A stretch of DNA of 64,000 bases from an uncultured Lachnospiraceae bacterium (GCA_910579865.1 CAJTXA010000010.1:1-64000); one strand, 5' to 3'. Numbered from the stretch's first letter, positions 51,650-61,683 are shown. Numbers and translations: made by a program. Notes: generated from the sequence alone by a model not told the origin.

Positions 51650-52034
51650 ATTGATTAATCGGGAAACTATCTCTTATCTAGTTTTTGGAATCTTAACCAC
51701 CATTGTAAATTATGTGGTATTTGAACTTTGTGGATTACTTTCCATTCATTATTTAATTGGCACTTTAATTGCATGGGCACTAGCTGTTATTTTTGCTTAT
51801 ATTACAAATAAATTGTTTGTATTTGAAAGTAAAAGCTGGAAAAAAGAGGTGGTTGTAAAAGAATTAACTTCTTTTGTAACTTGTCGTATTGTCTCTGGAC
51901 TTTTCGATTTTGGTTTTATGGCACTGGCTGTTGAAATACTTGCTATGAATCCATCCATTGCCAAATTAGTTTCTAATGTATTTGTTGTAATTGCAAATTA
52001 TATATTCAGTAAATTATTTATTTTTAAAAAATAA
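51627..52034 (+). CDS. GtrA family membrane protein
   Basis: A 135-aa protein with four membrane helices (LVFGILTTIVNYVVFELC first, last LVSNVFVVIANYIFSKLFIF). GtrA proteins are proposed to flip sugar-phosphate-undecaprenol. It overlaps the end of the glycosyltransferase by 23 bases; GAGGAAAACT precedes the ATG at 51627. Confidence 0.9.
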   Translation: MIQALWSKLINRETISYLVFGILTTIVNYVVFELCGLLSIHYLIGTLIAWALAVIFAYITNKLFVFESKSWKKEVVVKELTSFVTCRIVSGLFDFGFMALAVEILAMNPSIAKLVSNVFVVIANYIFSKLFIFKK

Positions 52035-52117
52035 ATAATTGATTCCATAAATTATTATAACCAAGCATAAATTATTTATCTTTAAAATAGCTTGGTGCAC
52101 TGCATAGGGAGGACTTT

Positions 52118-54658
52118 ATGAGAAACTTTTTCATAAAAAAACGAAATAACCATTCCATATGTTTCAAGCAGCAAAAAGATTATCTATTGGCATTTTTTTT
52201 ACCAGTATTTATTCTCTTTCTTATCTATATTATTCGTGGAATTTATCCTTTTGGTGATCAATGTTTTTTAAGAAGTGATATGTATCATCAATATGCTCCA
52301 TTTCACGCTGCCTTTTTAGACAAGCTACAACATGGAGAGAGTCTTTTATACTCTTGGGATATTGGTATGGGAGTTAATTTTATTGCTCTATTTGCCTATT
52401 ATCTTGCCACACCATTTAACTGGCTACTGCTTATTATTCCACAGACAATTTTAATTGAAGTAATGAGTATTTTTATTTTTGTAAAAGTAGGCCTTAGTGG
52501 TGTTACATTTACTTACTATATCAATCAGCACTTTCAGACTCGTTCTTTTTCTGCTGTTGCTCTTTCTGTTTTCTATTCTTTATCTGCCTATATCTGTGCT
52601 TATAGCTGGAATCTTATGTGGTTAGACTGTATCTGGCTATTTCCACTTATTATGCTTGGCTTAGAACGATTAATACAAAAGAAACAATGTTATTTATATT
52701 GTATCACACTTGGACTTTGTATTTTATCTAATTATTATATTGCCTTTATGGTATGTATCTTTTGTGTACTTTATTTTATTCTACAGTTATGTATACACCC
52801 TGATACTATCCCAAACTTACTAAAAAAATGTGGTCAATTTGCGCTTTATTCTCTTTTAGCAGGCGGATTTGCTGCCTGTCTATTGATACCTGAATATTTC
52901 GCTTTAAAACTTACAGCTTCAGGGGATTTCAATTTTCCAAATTCTTTTACTTGCTACTTTTCTGTTCTTGAGATGATTTCACGTCAATTAATTATGGTTG
53001 AACCAGCTATTTTCTCTGCACATGAACCTAATATTTACTGTGGAATTATTATCTTTTTATTAGTACCACTTTATGCTATGAATCCAAAGAGCAATATAAA
53101 AGAAAAAATAGGAAAATTCTTTTTATTAGCTATATTCTACTTAAGCTTTAACTTAAATATTCCAAACTATATCTGGCATGGTTTTCACTTTCCAAACAGT
53201 CTTCCATGTAGGCAAAGTTTTATCTTTAACTTCCTTTTATTAGTTATGTCCTATGAAGGATTAAAAGATATCCGTGACTATACAAATAAAGAAATCTATA
53301 CAACATTAGGGGGCTGTACAATACTCTTTTTGATTATTGAAGAAATATTTTCAAAAGACTCTTATCCCTATTATATTATCTATATCAGCCTTGCTTTTCT
53401 TGCCTTATATGCGATTTATTTTGGCCTAATACGCAGTGATAAGCTTCCTCGTCTTGTCTGTTATGAAATATTTTTTGTCCTAATTACACTAGAAGCATTT
53501 ATTAATACAACAGCTACTAGTGTCAACACAACAGGTCGTACCTCTTATGTAACAGATAATCAAGCTATTACAAACTTATTGGAAACCGCTTCTAAACTAG
53601 AAGGAGATTCCTCATTTTATCGTGTAGAAAAACTAAAACGACGTTCAAAAAATGATGCTGCATGGAGTCATTATCATGGAATGTCCTTATTCTCTTCTAC
53701 TGCAAATGCTGGTGTCAGTGCGTTTTTAAGTAGTCTTGGTGGAGAGAAATCAACAAATTCCTATGCTTATTATGGTGCTACTCCTTTTGTCGAAGCAATT
53801 TTTAATGTAAAATATGTATTATCTGCCTCTGATAAAGAAGAGCAAAATTTACGTACCTTAGTTGCTAAAGAAGATGTTATGAATCTTTATAAAAATCCTT
53901 ATTCTCTGTCACTTGGATTTCTTATTCCTTCTACTTTAGAAGAAAGCTGGAACATAGATTCTTCCAATCCTTTTAGTGTACAGAATAGTTTTGCTGATTT
54001 AGCCGCAGGGGTATCTCCTCTTTTCTCTACTGTAGAACACACTATCTCAGAAAATAAACTAACAATAGAAGTAGAAACCGATCAACATGTTTATGCTTAT
54101 ATTACCTCTAGCGGAGAAAGCTTTAGTGTTACTTATGAAAAATTAGATGGAACTAGCGATTCTAAAAGTTTTTCTAGTGTAAAACAGAAATATATATTTG
54201 ATCTTGGATATTGCACAGCAGGTACTACAATACGGCTGACTGCAAATGAGCAAAGTACAATCCAAGGCTATATTTACTCTCTCAATCAACACAATATGGA
54301 CTCTTTTTATGATGTTATGAAAAATCAGTGTATGACTATTTCTAAATATGACGATACACATATTACGGCTTCTGTGATTGCCAATGACGATCGTGTTTTA
54401 TTTACTACAATCCCATATGAAAAGGGGTGGTCTGTTACTGTAGATGGAACTAAAGTAGAAACCTTTGCATTTAAAGATGCTTTTCTTGCTTTTGAACTAG
54501 AAGAGGGAACACATCAAATAGAATTTCAATATACCCCTTATGGACTAAAAGTTGGAATTGGAATTTCTTTTATTAGTTTACTGATATTTTGTTGTTTGAT
54601 ATATCATAAACGAAAGTATAACAGAGCTTTTAGATTAGGAAAACTTCAAGAAAATTAG
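52118..54658 (+). CDS. YfhO family membrane protein
   Basis: An 846-aa protein with about 13 membrane segments (first at about 22-42, last at about 815-833) and a large extracytoplasmic domain between about 460 and 810. YfhO proteins are linked to glycosylation of lipoteichoic acid in Bacillus and Listeria, together with a GtrB-like transferase and a flippase. The preceding two genes supply just those activities. FPFGDQCFLRSDMYHQYAPF near residue 45 is the family's conserved loop. GGGAGG precedes the ATG. Confidence 0.88.
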   Translation: MRNFFIKKRNNHSICFKQQKDYLLAFFLPVFILFLIYIIRGIYPFGDQCFLRSDMYHQYAPFHAAFLDKLQHGESLLYSWDIGMGVNFIALFAYYLATPFNWLLLIIPQTILIEVMSIFIFVKVGLSGVTFTYYINQHFQTRSFSAVALSVFYSLSAYICAYSWNLMWLDCIWLFPLIMLGLERLIQKKQCYLYCITLGLCILSNYYIAFMVCIFCVLYFILQLCIHPDTIPNLLKKCGQFALYSLLAGGFAACLLIPEYFALKLTASGDFNFPNSFTCYFSVLEMISRQLIMVEPAIFSAHEPNIYCGIIIFLLVPLYAMNPKSNIKEKIGKFFLLAIFYLSFNLNIPNYIWHGFHFPNSLPCRQSFIFNFLLLVMSYEGLKDIRDYTNKEIYTTLGGCTILFLIIEEIFSKDSYPYYIIYISLAFLALYAIYFGLIRSDKLPRLVCYEIFFVLITLEAFINTTATSVNTTGRTSYVTDNQAITNLLETASKLEGDSSFYRVEKLKRRSKNDAAWSHYHGMSLFSSTANAGVSAFLSSLGGEKSTNSYAYYGATPFVEAIFNVKYVLSASDKEEQNLRTLVAKEDVMNLYKNPYSLSLGFLIPSTLEESWNIDSSNPFSVQNSFADLAAGVSPLFSTVEHTISENKLTIEVETDQHVYAYITSSGESFSVTYEKLDGTSDSKSFSSVKQKYIFDLGYCTAGTTIRLTANEQSTIQGYIYSLNQHNMDSFYDVMKNQCMTISKYDDTHITASVIANDDRVLFTTIPYEKGWSVTVDGTKVETFAFKDAFLAFELEEGTHQIEFQYTPYGLKVGIGISFISLLIFCCLIYHKRKYNRAFRLGKLQEN

Positions 54659-54699
54659 AAGGTCATAATAATAAAATTCTTATAATTATTACCTAAATG

Positions 54700-54779
54700 T
54701 TTCTATCAGAGAGCAGGTTTTTTGTTTCCTTTTCATCGGCATATAAAATGCCCTGCAAAATCATGCTCTCTGATAGAAA
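54700..54779. terminator. Nested inverted repeat between convergent genes
   Basis: Outer arms TTTCTATCAGAGAGCA (54700-54715) and TGCTCTCTGATAGAAA (54764-54779) are perfect complements. Inside are a GCAGG/CCTGC pair and a GGCAT-ATAAA-ATGCC hairpin. It separates the YfhO gene from the convergent dehydrogenase and probably ends both, though no T run follows the outer arms. Confidence 0.55.
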
Positions 54780-54802
54780 TTCCAATACTTATTATCTTAA
54801 GT

Positions 54803-55798
54803 TTAAGATATTGTTACAGTATTCATATCCTTTATCGTTCCACTCTTATAATCCATTGCATTATCTAATGTAGTTCTGCTAATTGCTGTCAATGCTTCTT
54901 CTGTTAAAAATCCTTGATGAGAGGTTACAATTACATTAGGAAATGATAATAGTCTTGCTGTCACTGAATGTTCCAAAATATCATCTTCCCTATTTTCAAA
55001 CACATTATCTGTTTCTTCCTCATATACATCTAATCCAACTCCAAAGAATTTCATACTACGAATCCCTTTTATCAAATCCTCTGTCTTAATTAGTGCTCCT
55101 CTTGAAGTATTTACTAAAACTACATTATCTTTCATTTTTTCTATTGTACTTTCTTGTATTAAATGATGAGTTTCTTTCGTCAGAGGACAATGTAATGATA
55201 TTAAATCACTTTCAGCAAATAATGTATCCAAATCTACATATTCCACAAAATCCAGCTCTTTATTTGGATAACGATCATAAGCAATTACTCTCATTCCAAA
55301 GCCTTTACATATACGGCACATTGCTGCTCCAATTTTACCTGTTCCAATAATTCCAGCCGTTTTTTGATAAAAATTAATACCTGTTAATCCAACTAAACTA
55401 AAATTATTCTCACGTACTTTAATATATCCTTTATGAATATGACGATTTACTGCTAATGCAAGCCCCATTGCATGTTCTGCTACTGCCTCTGGCGAATAAC
55501 CAGGTACTCGTAAGATTGTCATATGATACTTTTTCGCTTCTTCCAAATCGATGTTATTAAATCCTGAGCAACGCATTAAAATTAAATGGATTCCTTCCTC
55601 TGCCAGTCTTTTTATTGTCTTTGCCCCAATATCAGAACTTACAAAAGCGCAAACTGCATCACATCCATTTGCAAAACGAGCTGTGGAAGGTGATAAATCA
55701 GTTTCTAAAAATTCAATTTCTATTCCTTTATATTCTGGTAAAATTGATTCAAAAGACTCTTTATCATATTTTTTTGTATCATAAAATAAAATTTTTAT
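54803..55798 (-). CDS. ldhA: D-lactate dehydrogenase / 2-hydroxyacid dehydrogenase with ATA start
   Basis: The full frame is 331 aa. It reads KILFYDTKKYDKESFESILP from codon 2, the standard N-terminus of this family, but the initiator position (55796-55798) is ATA, nine bases after AGGGAG. No ATG, GTG or TTG lies in frame upstream; the first ATG is at 55576, which would drop 74 residues of the substrate domain. The NAD domain has TAGIIGTGKIGAAMCRICKG (about 147-166); catalytic Arg (NTSRGALIK, about 234), Glu (near 264, DVYEEE) and His (TSHQGFL, about 296) are present. It reduces pyruvate to D-lactate. ATT at 55802 is another possible start. Confidence 0.85.
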   Translation of the reverse strand: MKILFYDTKKYDKESFESILPEYKGIEIEFLETDLSPSTARFANGCDAVCAFVSSDIGAKTIKRLAEEGIHLILMRCSGFNNIDLEEAKKYHMTILRVPGYSPEAVAEHAMGLALAVNRHIHKGYIKVRENNFSLVGLTGINFYQKTAGIIGTGKIGAAMCRICKGFGMRVIAYDRYPNKELDFVEYVDLDTLFAESDLISLHCPLTKETHHLIQESTIEKMKDNVVLVNTSRGALIKTEDLIKGIRSMKFFGVGLDVYEEETDNVFENREDDILEHSVTARLLSFPNVIVTSHQGFLTEEALTAISRTTLDNAMDYKSGTIKDMNTVTIS

Positions 55799-55972
55799 AA
55801 CAATACACTCCCTTCTTTATCCCTTAAATTTTTTATCTTATATTCAAAACCAATCATATTTCTACTATATATTGAAATGAATATAAAAACAGTATGTGTA
55901 TTTTTTTAATTTCGTATTCATAATAGATTCTATCTTATCTTCTGTAAAATAACTATTTTTAAAGGGAAATAG

Positions 55973-56001
55973 TTGACATTAACTTAAAAAAATGCTATAC
56001 T
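55973..56001 (+). promoter_or_regulatory. Promoter of the licT-bgl operon
   Basis: TTGACA (55973-55978), 17 bases, TATACT (55996-56001). The transcript begins about 20 bases before the RAT hairpin. The rest of 55799-56146 has no gene. Confidence 0.85.
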
Positions 56002-56029
56002 ACTTTTAATAAAATGAATGTTATAGTTA

Positions 56030-56113
56030 GGATTGTAACTGGTGGCAGGCAAGACCTAATATTGTATAAACGCAAAAGATTTTTGTTTTTATATAATATT
56101 AGGTCATTTTGTT
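56030..56113 (+). promoter_or_regulatory. RAT antiterminator site and overlapping terminator
   Basis: GGATTGTAACTGGTGGCAGG followed by CAAGACC (56030-56056) matches the ribonucleic antiterminator bound by BglG/LicT proteins. Its 3' end overlaps a terminator stem, GACCTAATATTGTATAAA (56053-56070) with TTTATATAATATTAGGTC (about 56088-56105), then ATTTTGTTGTTT. Binding of the next gene's product would favour the RAT and let transcription through. Confidence 0.9.
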
Positions 56114-56146
56114 GTTTCAAAAAACGATTCATTATGAGGAAAAGCA

Positions 56147-56998
56147 ATGAATGGAAATAAATTTAGAGTAATTAATATAATTAATAATAATGTAATTGTC
56201 GCCATAAATGAGCGTCATCAGGAACGAATTCTAACTGGAAAAGGGATTGGGTTCCAACTAAAAAAGGGGAATCTTGTCGATCCAGAAAAAATTGAAAAAG
56301 AATACTACTTAAAATCAAAAAATATCTCTGGAAAGCTTTATGCCTTATTAGCACAGACCCCTGAAATTTATATGGAAATCACAAGTCAAATTATTAAACG
56401 AACGGAAGAAGCTTTAAATAAATCTCTAGACGAAAGTATTTATCTTAATTTAATTGATCATATTAATTTTGCAGTTACAAGATTAAAACAAGGAATTGAA
56501 TTTAAAAATATCCTTCTTTGGGAAATTATTCATTTTTATCCGCTAGAATATGAGGTTGGTTTATATGCACTAAAACTAGTACAAGAAAAAACAGGATACC
56601 AACTTCCACAAGATGAAGCTGGAACAATTGCTATGCATATCGTCAATGCAGAATATGACACAAAAAATATGCAAGATACTATGAAAATGACTGAACTGAT
56701 TCATAAAATCATCAATTTAATTCGTTACCAATATCATATGAATTTTGATGAAGAATCGGTACATTATGTTCGTTTTATTACGCATCTAAAATTCTTTGTC
56801 AGTCGTCTTTTTACCGATAAAATGCTAGATGATCCAGAATCTGGTTTACGAGATTTAATTGGACAATCTTATCCAGATGCTTATCAATGTGCTGAAAGAG
56901 TTGCAAAACTTATTTGGAATGATTACCAAATCGCAATTACAGAAGATGAAACCTGTTATCTGGCAGTCCATATTCGCAGAATTACTATGCAAACTTAA
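56147..56998 (+). CDS. licT: BglG/LicT family transcription antiterminator
   Basis: A 283-aa RNA-binding regulator. The CAT domain (about 1-55, RVINIINNNVIVAINERHQE) binds RAT RNA; PRD1 (about 65-170, NLIDHINFAVTRLKQG) and PRD2 (about 175-283, RFITHLKFFVSRLF and LAVHIRRI) contain the histidines phosphorylated by the PTS. Dephosphorylated PRD1 when beta-glucosides are transported activates the protein. It controls itself and the two following genes. Confidence 0.94.
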   Translation: MNGNKFRVINIINNNVIVAINERHQERILTGKGIGFQLKKGNLVDPEKIEKEYYLKSKNISGKLYALLAQTPEIYMEITSQIIKRTEEALNKSLDESIYLNLIDHINFAVTRLKQGIEFKNILLWEIIHFYPLEYEVGLYALKLVQEKTGYQLPQDEAGTIAMHIVNAEYDTKNMQDTMKMTELIHKIINLIRYQYHMNFDEESVHYVRFITHLKFFVSRLFTDKMLDDPESGLRDLIGQSYPDAYQCAERVAKLIWNDYQIAITEDETCYLAVHIRRITMQT

Positions 56999-57101
56999 AT
57001 TTTAGTTTGTAATTAGAGCTATATCTTAGAAGTGTTTGCTTACTGCAGGAGCAATAGATTTCTAATATGATAGAAATATTTTACCAATTAGGAGGAAAAC
57101 T

Positions 57102-58976
57102 ATGGATTATAAAAAACTAGCTTCTGACATTGTTTTAAAAGTCGGTGGTACAGAAAATATTGCAAGTGTTACAAATTGTATGACTCGTCTACGTTTTAAA
57201 TTAAAAGATTTAAAAAAAGCAGATATAGAAGGTTTAAAAAATTTAAAAGGGGTACAAGGTGTTGTAACAAAAAATGGGCAGTTTCAAGTGGTTATTGGCA
57301 CAGAAGTAGGTTCTGTTTGTCAAGAAGTGAAAAATTTAGGTGATTTTAAAGATACCGCTTCTATTCAAGATGATGGTGCTAAAAAAGGAATTATTGCTAT
57401 GTTCTTTGGCACTTTAACTGATATTTTTCAGCCAGTTATTCCTGCTTTAGCTGGTTCTGGTATGATTAAAGCTTTATTAGCACTGATGGTAGCTACAAAA
57501 CTTGTCAATTCACAATCCCAAACTTATCAAATTTTCAATGCGTTTGGTGATGCATTATTCTATTTTTTGCCTTTTATCTTAGGATTTTCAGCAGCAAAAC
57601 GTTTTAAATGTAGTCCATATCTTGCTGCTGTACTAGCTGGTGTACTAATTCACCCAAGTTTCACTGGCTTAAATACAGGTGATGTGGTTCGGCTTTTTGG
57701 TTTTATTCCTGTTACTATGATTTCTTATAGTGGCAGTGTTGTTCCTATTCTTTTAATCGTATGGGTACAATCTATGATTGAGCCGTGGGCAAATCGTATT
57801 TCTCCAAAAGCAGTAAAGATTTTTCTTGCTCCACTGATTACTGTAATCCTAACAGGTATTATTGCAATTGTATTAGCTGGACCACTTGGCAACTTAGTTG
57901 GTCAAGTATTAGCGATTGGTTTTAACTGGTTAAATGATTATGCTGGTTGGGTAATTCCTGTTCTTATGGGAACATTCTGTCCATTCTTTGTTATGACAGG
58001 TATGCATTACTGTTTTGCTCCAATTCAAACAATTCAGTATGCTACATTGGGCTATGGCACTATTTTGGGTCCTGGTATGTTAGCATCAAATATTGCACAA
58101 GGTACTTCTTCCCTTATGGTAGGTTTCAGAACTAAAAATAAAGAACTAAAACAGTTAGCTGTTTCCTCTGGTGCTACTGCTCTTATGGGAATCACAGAGC
58201 CTGCTCTTTATGGTGTCAATTTAAAATATAAAAGACCTCTCTATGCTGCTATGATTGGTGGAGGTGTATCTGGACTTTACGCTGGACTTACTGGAATCCA
58301 TACCTACTCTTCTACTACAGCAGGTCTATTAGCACTTCCTGTTTATATTGGTGGGGACGGATTTCGTAATGTAATCAATGCTGCTATTACAATTGTTATT
58401 TCTATCGTAGTAACTGCTGTTGCTGCATGGTTCTTAGGTTTTCGTGACCCAGTAGAAGAGCCCTCAAAAGAAACAATAGCAAAGCCAGAAACTTCTACAA
58501 CACAGGAAAGTACGAAAAAAGAAGTTATTTCTATTTCTTCTCCACTAAATGGAAAGGCATGTCCTTTATCTGAAGTAAAAGATGATGTGTTTTCCAAAGA
58601 AATTGTTGGAAAAGGAGCTGCTATTATTCCTTCTGAAGGAAAAGTATATGCACCAGAAGATGCTACTGTAATCTCTCTTTTTGATACATTTCATGCAATC
58701 GGACTTCAGACAAAAAATGGCGTAGAAATTTTAATTCATATTGGAATGGATACAGTAGAACTAAATGGAAAATATTTTACTGCACATATTACACAAGGAG
58801 AACAAGTTAAAAAAGGACAGCTTTTAATCGAAATGGATTTAGATGCAATTCGACAAGCTGGATATGATATTACTACTCCAGTTATTATTAGCAATACTGC
58901 CGATTATCTAGATATACTTCCTGTAAAAAATGGAGACATTCGTTCGCAGGAATCATTCATTCATATTATAAAATAA
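57102..58976 (+). CDS. bglP: PTS beta-glucoside transporter EIIBCA
   Basis: A 624-aa fused permease. EIIB (1-90) with phosphocysteine in VTNCMTRLRFKLKD (about 26); EIIC (about 105-450) with ten or so membrane segments and GITEPALYGVNLKYKRPLYA; a linker rich in S/T/E; EIIA (about 485-624) with the phospho-His in EILIHIGMDTVELNGKYF (about 548). It brings in and phosphorylates aryl- or cellobiose-type beta-glucosides and phosphorylates LicT when no sugar is present. Confidence 0.95.
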   Translation: MDYKKLASDIVLKVGGTENIASVTNCMTRLRFKLKDLKKADIEGLKNLKGVQGVVTKNGQFQVVIGTEVGSVCQEVKNLGDFKDTASIQDDGAKKGIIAMFFGTLTDIFQPVIPALAGSGMIKALLALMVATKLVNSQSQTYQIFNAFGDALFYFLPFILGFSAAKRFKCSPYLAAVLAGVLIHPSFTGLNTGDVVRLFGFIPVTMISYSGSVVPILLIVWVQSMIEPWANRISPKAVKIFLAPLITVILTGIIAIVLAGPLGNLVGQVLAIGFNWLNDYAGWVIPVLMGTFCPFFVMTGMHYCFAPIQTIQYATLGYGTILGPGMLASNIAQGTSSLMVGFRTKNKELKQLAVSSGATALMGITEPALYGVNLKYKRPLYAAMIGGGVSGLYAGLTGIHTYSSTTAGLLALPVYIGGDGFRNVINAAITIVISIVVTAVAAWFLGFRDPVEEPSKETIAKPETSTTQESTKKEVISISSPLNGKACPLSEVKDDVFSKEIVGKGAAIIPSEGKVYAPEDATVISLFDTFHAIGLQTKNGVEILIHIGMDTVELNGKYFTAHITQGEQVKKGQLLIEMDLDAIRQAGYDITTPVIISNTADYLDILPVKNGDIRSQESFIHIIK

Positions 58977-58988
58977 ATGGAGGGTACT

Positions 58989-60398
58989 ATGAGTTTTCCA
59001 AAGAATTTTTTATGGGGTGGTGCTGTTGCCGCCAACCAATGTGAAGGAGCCTATCAAGAAGATGGCAAAGGATTATCCATTCAAGATGTAATGCCCCATG
59101 GAATTACTGGATCAGTAAGTGATAAACCTGTTGCAGAAAATTTAAAATTAATCGGTATTGACTTTTATCATCGTTATCAGGAAGATATTCGTCTTATGGC
59201 TGAAATGGGATTTAAAGTATTTCGCATGTCTATTGCTTGGAGTCGAATTTTTCCTCTTGGTGATGAAGAAACACCAAATGAAGCTGGTCTGGAGTTTTAT
59301 GATCGTGTATTTGATGAGTGTAAAAAATACCAGATTGAGCCACTTGTCACTTTATCTCATTATGAAACTCCTCTCCATCTGGCCAAAACCTATGATGGCT
59401 GGAGAGATCGACGGATGGTCACTTTCTTTGAACGTTATTGCCGTACCGTATTTACCAGATATCGGGATAAAGTAAAATATTGGATTGCTTTTAACGAAAT
59501 TAATGCTTTATGGAACTTTCCATTGATGGGAGCCGGAATTTGGACACCAAAAGAGCAGCTCTCCCTTCAAGATAAATATCAGGCAGCACATCATGAATTT
59601 GTAGCCAGTGCAATTGCGGCAAAATTACTTCATGAATTGATTCCAAATGCAAAAATGGGATGTATGGTATTAGGTGCTTTAAACTATCCTATGACTCCTA
59701 ATCCATCTGATTTAATTGCTATGATGGAAGCCGATCGAAATGTTACCTTTTTCTGCGATGTAATGGCAAGAGGATATTATCCGTCCTATACGAAAAAGAC
59801 TTGGGAAAAAGAAGGAATCCAAATCAATATGGAACCAGAGGATCAAGAACTTCTTTTCCATAATACAGTAGATTTTATCTCGTTTAGTTACTATATGAGT
59901 AAATGTATCGCTTCTGATCCATCCAAATACCAAAAAACTGGTGGAAATCTTTCTTTGGGTGTAAAAAATCCTTATCTTCCAGAAAGTCAATGGGGTTGGC
60001 AGATCGATCCACAAGGATTACGATATACATTAAATTATTTTTATGATCGTTATCAAAAACCTTTATTTATAGCAGAAAATGGACTTGGTGCTATTGATGA
60101 ACTAGAAACGGATACAAATGGAAAAAAAATAATCCAAGACGACTATCGAATTCAATATCTAAATGACCACCTAAAAGAAGTAAAAAAAGCAATCGAAGAA
60201 GGTGTGGAAATTATGGGATATACTGCATGGGGATGTATTGATTTAGTCAGTGCCTCTACTGCACAGATGAAAAAACGCTACGGATTTATCTATGTCGATC
60301 GCAATGATGATGGAAGTGGCAGTTTTGAACGTTATAAAAAGAATAGCTTTTATTGGTATCAAAATGTAATTGCTACGAATGGGGAAAATCTTCTATAA
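58989..60398 (+). CDS. bglA: 6-phospho-beta-glucosidase (GH1)
   Basis: A 469-aa enzyme that splits the phosphorylated glucosides delivered by the PTS. FPKNFLWGGAVAANQCEGAY at the start, acid/base Glu in IAFNEINALWN (about 172), nucleophile Glu in PLFIAENGLGAIDE (about 365) and GYTAWGCIDLVSASTAQMKKRYG (GH1 C-terminal motif, about 413-435; shortened key residues TAWG and KRYG). The start at 58989 has GGAGGG upstream; the earlier ATG overlaps that site. Confidence 0.95.
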   Translation: MSFPKNFLWGGAVAANQCEGAYQEDGKGLSIQDVMPHGITGSVSDKPVAENLKLIGIDFYHRYQEDIRLMAEMGFKVFRMSIAWSRIFPLGDEETPNEAGLEFYDRVFDECKKYQIEPLVTLSHYETPLHLAKTYDGWRDRRMVTFFERYCRTVFTRYRDKVKYWIAFNEINALWNFPLMGAGIWTPKEQLSLQDKYQAAHHEFVASAIAAKLLHELIPNAKMGCMVLGALNYPMTPNPSDLIAMMEADRNVTFFCDVMARGYYPSYTKKTWEKEGIQINMEPEDQELLFHNTVDFISFSYYMSKCIASDPSKYQKTGGNLSLGVKNPYLPESQWGWQIDPQGLRYTLNYFYDRYQKPLFIAENGLGAIDELETDTNGKKIIQDDYRIQYLNDHLKEVKKAIEEGVEIMGYTAWGCIDLVSASTAQMKKRYGFIYVDRNDDGSGSFERYKKNSFYWYQNVIATNGENLL

Positions 60399-60405
60399 TA
60401 CAATA

Positions 60406-60455
60406 AAGCAGGAATTTCTGTAAAAATATTTCTTTTGCAGAAATTCCTGCTTCTT
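60406..60455 (+). terminator. Terminator of the bgl operon
   Basis: AAGCAGGAATTTCTG / CAGAAATTCCTGCTT arms with a 17-base loop and a CTTTT tail, eight bases after the bglA stop. Confidence 0.9.
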
Positions 60456-60477
60456 TTAAATCAGTAATTTGATGTTC

Positions 60478-61683
60478 CTATTTATTCTCCATTTCATATC
60501 TTTGGGCTGTTACAGTTCCATCTTGATCTTCATTTTCAGTTAATACAATGACATTTATCTTTTTCCACTCTTGTATTTCTTCATTATCATTGTTACCTTT
60601 ATAAGAAATTAAAATTATATAATCTTGTCCATTTTGAAAATCTTCCTGATAAAAATGAAAAATTTCTGTTTGATCTTCACTTGAACATTCATAACGATAC
60701 TCTCCATTTTCTTCTGGTGTAATTAATACTGGCTCTCCAACAGCTACAAATGCTTCTAAAGCCTCCTCATTTCGTCCCTCTGCAAGTAATGCTTCTATTT
60801 GTGCTACTATTTCTGAAAGCTGTTCATCCTTTTTTCCCTCTTCTTCGGAATCTTGCTTCCAAGATTCTTCTAATTTTTCTAAATACGCATTGGCAGCTTC
60901 TTGATTCGCCTTAGAAATATCCACTGGAAGCGAAAACAATAAATTAATTCCACTATACTCTTCATTTCTGCTAACTTTTCCACTCTTCTCATCATAATGA
61001 TATGCATTTGTATCATAAAAACTTGTATCACTTACACAAAGATAAAGCTCTCGATCTGCAAAAGGAAGAATACTATCACACTCAATTAATCGATAAAGAA
61101 TTCCATCTTCTACAATATCTACATATCCTCCATTCATAGAAGCAATATTATACTGCCACGGTTTTAAGCCTTCAATTAAAGGAGATATAAATAACTCTAA
61201 CATGCCATATGCATCTTCACTTGTATCTGGCATAGCAGCTCCATCTAACCGTTCCACTGCAATTGCAGCATACGTGCCCTGTAAATTTGTCACTTGTTCT
61301 GAAAGACTACTTTGTCCCCATACTTCTCCAGACGCAATTCCCATTAATGTAAACCGATATTCTCCTGCTTCTCTTGTTTCATAAATTTCAGTGACATCTT
61401 CTCCTGAAAAAACATTCTTCATAGTTTCTATCCCGCTTTTATCAGCAAGATCTGTCAGCCTCATATAATTTGCTACTGCTAATACACTTCCAGTAGCAAG
61501 TATCATACATGCTGCCGCTACTGCTATTACTATCCCTCTCTTCTTACTTTTTTTCATACCCGTTTTCTCCTTCCATACTTCCAAAAGATATTGATTCAAT
61601 TCTTCTTTTGGCTTTTGATCTATCTTAAGGGCAACTTTTAAAATTTCATCAAATTCTTCATTTTTATCATTTCTGCATCTCAT
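60478..61683 (-). CDS. Membrane-anchored partner of the ECF sigma factor (putative anti-sigma)
   Basis: A 401-aa protein with a cytoplasmic N-terminus (about 1-45), one membrane segment (IVIAVAAACMILATGSVLAV, about 52-71) and a large outer domain. The overlap with the sigma gene and this layout are those of anti-sigma or sigma-regulated membrane proteins, though no zinc HxxxCxxC motif is seen. The outer part includes an acidic helical stretch (about 275-325, DEQLSEIVAQIEALLAEGRN). The start at 61683 has GGAGG nine bases upstream. Confidence 0.65.
   Translation of the reverse strand: MRCRNDKNEEFDEILKVALKIDQKPKEELNQYLLEVWKEKTGMKKSKKRGIVIAVAAACMILATGSVLAVANYMRLTDLADKSGIETMKNVFSGEDVTEIYETREAGEYRFTLMGIASGEVWGQSSLSEQVTNLQGTYAAIAVERLDGAAMPDTSEDAYGMLELFISPLIEGLKPWQYNIASMNGGYVDIVEDGILYRLIECDSILPFADRELYLCVSDTSFYDTNAYHYDEKSGKVSRNEEYSGINLLFSLPVDISKANQEAANAYLEKLEESWKQDSEEEGKKDEQLSEIVAQIEALLAEGRNEEALEAFVAVGEPVLITPEENGEYRYECSSEDQTEIFHFYQEDFQNGQDYIILISYKGNNDNEEIQEWKKINVIVLTENEDQDGTVTAQRYEMENK

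Noticed and set aside
56999..57101. Second RAT site between licT and bglP
   Set aside because: I looked for GGATTGT...GGCAAAACC and a following terminator; the GC-poor segment has neither.
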